The notes under the pieces: model-generated
Databases searched by the model: none
What the model saw: only the letters and a program-made list of their open reading frames with translations
Told to the model about the DNA's origin: nothing
Assembly (NCBI GenBank): GCA_050287605.1
Contig: JBNKCG010000029.1
Coordinates: forward strand, 1-18,024
Length of the DNA stretch: 18,024 nucleotides
Origin: QQUJ01 sp050287605
GTDB lineage: Bacteria > Pseudomonadota > Gammaproteobacteria > QQUJ01
Direction: 5' to 3'
Program-made: the position numbers and the translations under genes
Shown: positions 13,735-18,024 of the stretch, one piece after another
Layout of the letters: each line of letters opens with the position of its first letter
Position numbering within the stretch: position 1 is the stretch's first letter

Positions 13735-14520
13735 ATGACTTATCAGAACATCCTACTGGAGAGCGTCGAGGCGGGTATCTACCGCTTGACCGTCAACCGC
13801 CCCCAGGCGCTGAACGCCCTGAATCCCGAGACACTGGAGGAGATCGGTGCCGCCGTCGCCGAGGTGGCGCGCAGCGCCGACGCGCGGGTGCTGCTGGTGA
13901 CGGGCGCCGGCGACAAGGCGTTCGTCGCCGGAGCCGATATCTCGCGTATGCAAGCGCTGAGCGCGCTGGAGGGCAAGGCGTTCTCCGAGCTGGGGCTGCG
14001 CACCTGCCGCAGTCTCGAGTTGCTGCCCATCCCCACTATTGCGGTGGTCAACGGCTATGCACTGGGCGGCGGCACCGAGCTTGCCATGAGCTGCGATTGG
14101 ATCGTGGCCAGTGAAAGGGCGGTGTTCGGGCAACCCGAGGTCAACCTGGGGGTGACGCCGGGCTTCGGTGGCACGCAGCGCCTGACGCGGCTGGTGGGTC
14201 GCGCCATGGCGATGGAACTGATCACCACCGGCCGGCAGGTCAAGGCCGACGAGGCATTGCGCATCGGCTTGGCCAACCGTGTGGTCGCCGCTGACCAGCT
14301 GACGGAGACAGCGCTGGAAAGCGCACGCCTTATCGTGAGTCGCAGCCCGGTGGCGGTGCGCTTGGCCAAAGAGGCGGTGCAACGGGGGCAGGATCTGGAA
14401 TTGGATGCCGCCTTGGTCTTGGAGAGCGAGGTGTTCGGGTTGTGCTTCGCTACGGAAGACCAGAAAGAGGGAATGGCGGCGTTTTTGGAGAAGCGCGCCC
14501 CTCGGTTTACGGGACGCTGA
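13735..14520 (+). CDS. Enoyl-CoA hydratase / 3-hydroxybutyryl-CoA dehydratase (crotonase family)
   Basis: Cytoplasmic crotonase-fold enzyme of 261 aa, expected to hydrate trans-2-enoyl-CoA to (S)-3-hydroxyacyl-CoA. Motifs: NRPQALNALN (21-30); the oxyanion-hole segment AFVAGADI (62-69); GYALGGGTELAMSCD (107-121) with catalytic Glu115; FGQPEVNLGVTPGFGGTQRL (131-150) with catalytic Glu135. Both glutamates are present at the 20-residue spacing of active hydratases, so this is not an isomerase-type or inactive member. Similarity to short-chain crotonases (Crt) is strong, suggesting C4-range substrates, but family members differ in chain length. ATG at 13735 gives the standard N-terminus; its ribosome-binding site is poor. 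It stands upstream of the universal stress protein by 78 nt, on the same strand. Confidence 0.93.
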   Translation: MTYQNILLESVEAGIYRLTVNRPQALNALNPETLEEIGAAVAEVARSADARVLLVTGAGDKAFVAGADISRMQALSALEGKAFSELGLRTCRSLELLPIPTIAVVNGYALGGGTELAMSCDWIVASERAVFGQPEVNLGVTPGFGGTQRLTRLVGRAMAMELITTGRQVKADEALRIGLANRVVAADQLTETALESARLIVSRSPVAVRLAKEAVQRGQDLELDAALVLESEVFGLCFATEDQKEGMAAFLEKRAPRFTGR

Positions 14521-14598
14521 GTAGCGCTGCGGGTGGCTTTGGGTGATTATAAGTAACAGACTCCACACCCAACCCACCATCTGCAGGGGAAAGAACCC

Positions 14599-15438
14599 AT
14601 GAGTATCAAGGATATCCTCGTCCACCTGGATCAATCGCCGCGCAGCCAGGCTCGCATGGAGATCGCCGTGCAGCTTGCCAAGCTGCATGACGCGTACCTG
14701 ATCGGTCTGTTCGTGGAATCGAACTACAACGTGACCGCCTTTACGCCCGGCGAGTTCAAAGGAGGGTACAACGACAAATCGCGGCGTGCGGGCGAAGCGG
14801 CGCAGGCACGGTTCAAGGAGTGTGCCGATCGCAACGGCGTGCGCTGCGAGTGGCGCCAGATCGACCGCGAGGGTATCCGCGACGACGACGTGATCGATCA
14901 TGTTGTGCTGCATGGTCACTACGTCGATCTGCTGGTTATCGGGCAGAGCGATCCCGACCACAACGGCAACCTGCCCGTTGATCTGCCTGACCGGGTGGTG
15001 ATCGGCGCCGGCCGGCCGGTGTTGATCATCCCTTACAGCGGCACCTACGACCTCAGTTCGGTCAGCGTCATGGTGGCATGGAACGGGGGGCGCGAAGCAG
15101 TGCGCGCCGTCAACGACGGCATGGCGTTTTTGGCGCGCGCCAAAAAAACGGTGGTATTGGCGGTCAATCCAGCGGACGGCGGCCAGGGGCACGGCGATAT
15201 TCCGTGCGCCGACGTCTGCACGCACTTGGCGCGCCACGGTGTGAAGGCCGAGGCACAGGCGCTCAACGCACCGGACGTGCGGGTGGGCGATGTGCTGCTG
15301 TCGCGGGCGGCGGACGAGGGAATCAACCTGATGATCTGCGGCGCGTACCAGCGGTCGCGCCTGCGCGAACTGGTATTGGGCGGCGTTACGCGCCATTTGC
15401 TGCAACAGATGACCGTACCGGTGTTGATGTCCCGTTAG
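14599..15438 (+). CDS. Tandem-domain universal stress protein (UspA family)
   Basis: A 279-aa cytoplasmic protein made of two Usp domains: about 1-146 (MSIKDILVHLDQSP... ending AGRPVLIIP) and about 153-279 (VSVMVAWNGGREAVRAV... ending TVPVLMSR). In the second, GAYQRSRLRELVLGGVTRHLL (248-268, described in two parts here: GAYQRSR then LRELVLGGVTRHLL) matches the usual nucleotide-loop segment; the first lacks the classical G-x2-G-x9-G(S/T) ATP motif, having IGQSDPDHNG instead. Such two-domain proteins are common in proteobacteria and tied to stress or redox adaptation, but exact roles vary. ATG at 14599 has AGGGGAAAG about 8 nt upstream. It is in line with the hydratase upstream and the acyl-CoA synthetase downstream; the 212-nt gap to the latter argues for a separate transcription unit. 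Confidence 0.92.
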   Translation: MSIKDILVHLDQSPRSQARMEIAVQLAKLHDAYLIGLFVESNYNVTAFTPGEFKGGYNDKSRRAGEAAQARFKECADRNGVRCEWRQIDREGIRDDDVIDHVVLHGHYVDLLVIGQSDPDHNGNLPVDLPDRVVIGAGRPVLIIPYSGTYDLSSVSVMVAWNGGREAVRAVNDGMAFLARAKKTVVLAVNPADGGQGHGDIPCADVCTHLARHGVKAEAQALNAPDVRVGDVLLSRAADEGINLMICGAYQRSRLRELVLGGVTRHLLQQMTVPVLMSR

Positions 15439-15466
15439 CGGGGCGAAATTGATCGGCGGTCAAATC

Positions 15467-15627
15467 GCGTCGCCGTGACGCAAGCAAACAGAGACTTCCG
15501 CAAGCCCTGGGGCCACAAGGAAGCAAAGCAGAAATTGAGATGATCTTCGTGACCACCGGGATCGCCGGTGGCGCGGAGTCAGAAGTTGTCGAGGAGGATC
15601 CGAGGGCGCGCCGCCGTGGGGCGGCGC
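15467..15627 (+). other. Structured leader with three inverted repeats upstream of the long-chain-type acyl-CoA synthetase
   Basis: Three perfect stems occur in the 212-nt gap: GCGTC/GACGC (15467-15471 and 15477-15481), CCACCGG/CCGGTGG with a GATCG loop (15553-15559 and 15565-15571), and GCGCCGCC/GGCGGCGC with a GTGG loop (15608-15615 and 15620-15627). The last ends 14 nt before the ribosome-binding site. None has a T-run. They could form a regulated mRNA leader; no known riboswitch class is recognised. Confidence 0.3.
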
Positions 15628-15641
15628 CGTTCCTGGGACGT

Positions 15642-15647
15642 GGAGGT
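15642..15647 (+). promoter_or_regulatory. Ribosome-binding site that fixes the acyl-CoA synthetase start
   Basis: GGAGGT sits 3 nt ahead of ATG 15651, somewhat close but otherwise ideal. The open frame extends back to 15540, but that part is arginine-rich, unlike the family, and contains the leader hairpins, so the later ATG is preferred. Confidence 0.6.
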
Positions 15648-15650
15648 AAA

Positions 15651-17651
15651 ATGACTGCCGAGACGCAGCAAGACGCGGCTGAGCACGCGACCGTGCCACC
15701 GCGTTCCCTGGATACGTTTCCGAAACTGCTGGCGCATCACGCGCGGGTCCATGGCGATCGGCCGGCGATGCGCGAGAAGGATCTCGGCATCTGGCAGTCG
15801 TGGACCTGGAAGCAGGTTGCCGATGAGGTTGCCGCTCTCGCCGGCGGTCTCGCAGCGATGGGTTTCAAGCGCGGCGACAAGCTCGCCATCATCGGGGACA
15901 ACCGGCCGCGTCTCTACTGGGGGTTCACGGTCGCGCAGAGTCTGGGCGGTGTGCCGGTGCCGCTCTATCAGGACGCCGTCGCCGAAGAGATGGCTTACGT
16001 GCTCGACGATGCCGACGTGCGCTTCGCGCTGGTCGAAGACCAGGAGCAGACCGACAAACTGCTCGATATGCGGGAGGCCTGTCCCAAGATCGAAGCCATC
16101 ATCTACGACGACCCACGCGGCTTGCGCGACTACAAACAGCCCGGTGTGATGAGCATCGACGAGGTGCAGGAAAAGGGTAGAGCGTTTCTCGCCGAACACG
16201 CGGGCTACCTGGAGGCTGAAGTGGAGCAGGGGCGGGGAAGCGACGTTGCCGTCATCCTCTACACCTCAGGCACCACCGGCAAACCCAAAGGTGTCTGCCA
16301 GACGCACCACGCGTTCATCGAATCGGCCCGCGGTGGCTGTGATTTCGACAAGCTGGGGCCCGATGACACCATCCTCTCGTATTTGCCCATGGCGTGGGTG
16401 GGTGACTATCTCTTCTCCAATGCCCAAGCGCTGTGGGCGGGCTTCAGCATCAACTGCCCCGAGTCTGGCGATACCGTCATGACCGATATGCGCGAGATCG
16501 GGCCGACCTACTACTTCGCACCTCCGCGCATCTTCGAGAATCTGCTCACCCAGGTGATGATACGCATGGAAGACGCCAGTGCGCTCAAGCGGGTGATCTT
16601 TCACTATTTCCTAGGCGTGGCCCGCCGCTGCGGCGCCGAGCTGCTCGCCGGCACTGGAAACGTCTCTCTCAAGGACCGACTGCTGTATGGCTTGGGTGAT
16701 CTGCTGGTCTACGCCCCGTTACGTAATGTGCTCGGTATGAGCCGCATTCGCGTGGCGTATACGGCTGGCGCTGCCATCGGTCCGGATCTGTTTCGTTTCT
16801 ACCGCTCGCTTGGGGTCAATCTCAAGCAGCTGTACGGATCGACCGAAACCTGCGCGTATGTCTGCCTGCAGCCCGACGGCGACGTCAAGCTCGACAGCGT
16901 AGGCGTACCGGCGCCCGGCGTGGAGATCGAAATCGCCGACAACGGGGAAGTGCTGGTCAAAGGCCCGATGCTGTTCGACGGCTACTACAAGCGTGACGAT
17001 GCCACGGCGGAGACCATGGATGCGCGCGGATTCTTCAAAACCGGTGATGCCGGTGTGCTGGACGAAGGCGGGCATCTGAAGATCATCGATCGCGCCAAGG
17101 ATGTGGGCAAGCTGTCCAATGGCGCCATGTTCGCCCCCAACTACATCGAGAACAAACTCAAGTTTTTCCCGCACATCAAAGAGGCGGTTGCGTTCGGGCA
17201 CGACCGGGATACGGTGTGCGCGTTCATCAACATCGATCTGGAGTCCGTGGGCAACTGGGCGGAGCGCCGCGGCTTGGCCTATTCCGGCTATACCGACCTG
17301 GCCGGCAAGCAAGAGATCTACGACTTGATCGGCGAATGCATCGACCAGGTCAACGAACAGCTGGTGAGCGATCCGCTGCTGAGCGAGTCCAAGATCCACC
17401 GCTATCTGGTCTTGCATAAGGAACTCGACCCCGACGACGACGAATTGACGCGCACCCGTAAAGTGCGGCGCGGATTCATCGCCGAGAAATACCGTGATCT
17501 GGTCGAGGCGTTGTACGACGGCAGCGAGCGCTGCCACATCGCCACCGAGGTGAAGTTCGAGGATGGCCGTCGCGGAAAAATTGAAGCCGACGTGGAGATC
17601 CGCAGTACGCGTGTCGCCTCCGATCGGGTGCAAATGCGCAAGGCGAGTTAG
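15651..17651 (+). CDS. Long-chain-type AMP-forming acyl-CoA synthetase (FAA1/COG1022-like)
   Basis: A 666-aa ligase of the long form of the ANL superfamily, making acyl-CoA from a carboxylic acid, ATP and CoA. Motifs: TSGTTGKPKG at 205-214, YGSTE at 395-399, KTGDAG and a GGHLKIIDRAKDVGKLSNG linker around 463-490, and NYIENKLKFFPHIKEAV at about 499-515. Its length and the insert-rich C-terminal domain match the eukaryotic-like long-chain group rather than the two shorter synthetases in this window. The group is often found beside Liv-type ABC transporter genes in proteobacteria, where the true substrate may be an aromatic or branched acid rather than a fatty acid; that is inference. No membrane helix is evident. 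The livG-like gene starts 11 nt after its stop, so the two are almost certainly co-transcribed. Confidence 0.93.
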   Translation: MTAETQQDAAEHATVPPRSLDTFPKLLAHHARVHGDRPAMREKDLGIWQSWTWKQVADEVAALAGGLAAMGFKRGDKLAIIGDNRPRLYWGFTVAQSLGGVPVPLYQDAVAEEMAYVLDDADVRFALVEDQEQTDKLLDMREACPKIEAIIYDDPRGLRDYKQPGVMSIDEVQEKGRAFLAEHAGYLEAEVEQGRGSDVAVILYTSGTTGKPKGVCQTHHAFIESARGGCDFDKLGPDDTILSYLPMAWVGDYLFSNAQALWAGFSINCPESGDTVMTDMREIGPTYYFAPPRIFENLLTQVMIRMEDASALKRVIFHYFLGVARRCGAELLAGTGNVSLKDRLLYGLGDLLVYAPLRNVLGMSRIRVAYTAGAAIGPDLFRFYRSLGVNLKQLYGSTETCAYVCLQPDGDVKLDSVGVPAPGVEIEIADNGEVLVKGPMLFDGYYKRDDATAETMDARGFFKTGDAGVLDEGGHLKIIDRAKDVGKLSNGAMFAPNYIENKLKFFPHIKEAVAFGHDRDTVCAFINIDLESVGNWAERRGLAYSGYTDLAGKQEIYDLIGECIDQVNEQLVSDPLLSESKIHRYLVLHKELDPDDDELTRTRKVRRGFIAEKYRDLVEALYDGSERCHIATEVKFEDGRRGKIEADVEIRSTRVASDRVQMRKAS

Positions 17652-17662
17652 GGGGCGAGGCG

Positions 17663-18024
17663 ATGAACAGGGCATTTCCCATCGGTGAAACGCTGCTGGC
17701 GGTGGAGGACGTCACGCTGTCGTTCGGTGGCGTGCGCGCGCTCTCCAACGTCAGTTTCGAGGTCCCCCATCACGCGATCGTCGGGATCATCGGTCCCAAC
17801 GGCGCCGGCAAGAGCTCCATGCTCAACGTGATCAACGGGTTTTACAAAGCACAACACGGGCACATCACATTCAAAGGGAAGAAACGCCGCCACATGCGTC
17901 CGCACGAGGCGGCGCGCAATGGCGTGGCGCGCACGTTCCAGAACATCGCGCTGTTTAAGGGAATGAGCGTGCTGGACAACATCATGACCGGGCGGACGCT
18001 CAAGATGCGCTCCAATCTCCTGGC
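17663..18024 (+). CDS. livG: Branched-chain amino acid-type ABC transporter ATP-binding protein LivG (5' part)
   Basis: The first 120 residues of an ABC ATPase; the right window edge cuts it, and the family is about 250-260 aa. Visible motifs: the A-loop region LSFGGVRALSNVSFEV (19-34), Walker A GPNGAGKS (44-51) followed by SMLNVINGFY, and the Q-loop VARTFQNIALF (88-98; Gln93). FGGVRAL, NGFY and RTFQNIALF followed by MSVLDNIMTGR are distinctive of LivG rather than LivF. It powers high-affinity import of leucine-type amino acids or, in many proteobacterial paralogues, of amides or organic acids. ATG 17663 lies 11 nt after the synthetase stop, with a G-rich stretch as ribosome-binding site. Permease and binding-protein genes are expected to follow outside the window. 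Beside an acyl-CoA synthetase, an acid substrate is plausible. Confidence 0.9.
   Translation, partial: MNRAFPIGETLLAVEDVTLSFGGVRALSNVSFEVPHHAIVGIIGPNGAGKSSMLNVINGFYKAQHGHITFKGKKRRHMRPHEAARNGVARTFQNIALFKGMSVLDNIMTGRTLKMRSNLL

Noticed and set aside
13753..15405. 550-codon minus-strand frame spanning the hydratase and the universal stress protein genes
   Set aside because: It crosses two clearly coding plus-strand genes and the gap between them and has no domain; a GC-driven shadow.
15540..15650. N-terminal extension of the long-chain-type acyl-CoA synthetase
   Set aside because: The extra residues are unlike the family and contain two of the leader hairpins; ATG 15651 has a GGAGGT ribosome-binding site.
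16719..17675. Minus-strand frame inside the long-chain-type acyl-CoA synthetase
   Set aside because: No family similarity, and the plus strand carries conserved ANL motifs throughout.

Overview
This is an 18 kb piece of a GC-rich bacterial chromosome, densely coding with short gaps. Gene content (IcmF, MetY, a YccU-like CoA-binding protein, a DUF4124 protein, a pilin-like domain, a Crp/Fnr regulator, a Liv-type ABC transporter) points to a proteobacterium, most likely a gammaproteobacterium. That placement is an inference; no rRNA, tRNA or other species marker is present. No insertion sequence, CRISPR array, phage gene or RNA gene was seen.

Layout. (1) 1-2508, minus strand: an EamA-family exporter followed by an AMP-forming acyl-CoA synthetase that runs off the left edge. 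(2) 2637-5220, plus strand: a secreted DUF4124 protein and a membrane-anchored protein that joins a type IV pilin-like domain to about a dozen ankyrin repeats. (3) 5217-9193, minus strand: a MaoC-type hydratase, an ACSM-like acyl-CoA synthetase and a CoA-binding protein, tightly spaced, then an O-acetylhomoserine sulfhydrylase (MetY). (4) 9368-12637, plus strand: the fused coenzyme B12-dependent isobutyryl-CoA mutase IcmF, divergent from the MaoC gene. A perfect 14-bp palindrome lies between them. (5) 12643-13350, minus strand: a Crp/Fnr-type regulator convergent with icmF, with a dyad of CRP-like geometry in its own leader. (6) 13735-18024, plus strand: enoyl-CoA hydratase, tandem universal stress protein, a long-chain-type acyl-CoA synthetase, and the first third of a LivG-type ABC ATPase that continues off the right edge.

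How it fits together. The main theme is CoA-thioester metabolism of short and branched acids. Three acyl-CoA synthetases could activate different acids. IcmF interconverts isobutyryl-CoA and n-butyryl-CoA. Two hydratases of expected opposite stereochemistry (MaoC/PhaJ-like and crotonase-like) could act on crotonyl-CoA-type intermediates, leading to the polyhydroxyalkanoate or beta-oxidation branch. No acyl-CoA dehydrogenase is in the window, so the pathway is incomplete here. The LivG gene directly behind the last synthetase suggests a transporter that supplies acid or amino-acid substrates.

The least ordinary items are the pilin-like/ankyrin fusion, the palindrome inside an 18-bp promoter spacer between maoC and icmF, and the candidate autoregulatory operator of the Crp/Fnr gene. 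Most other genes belong to well-known families.
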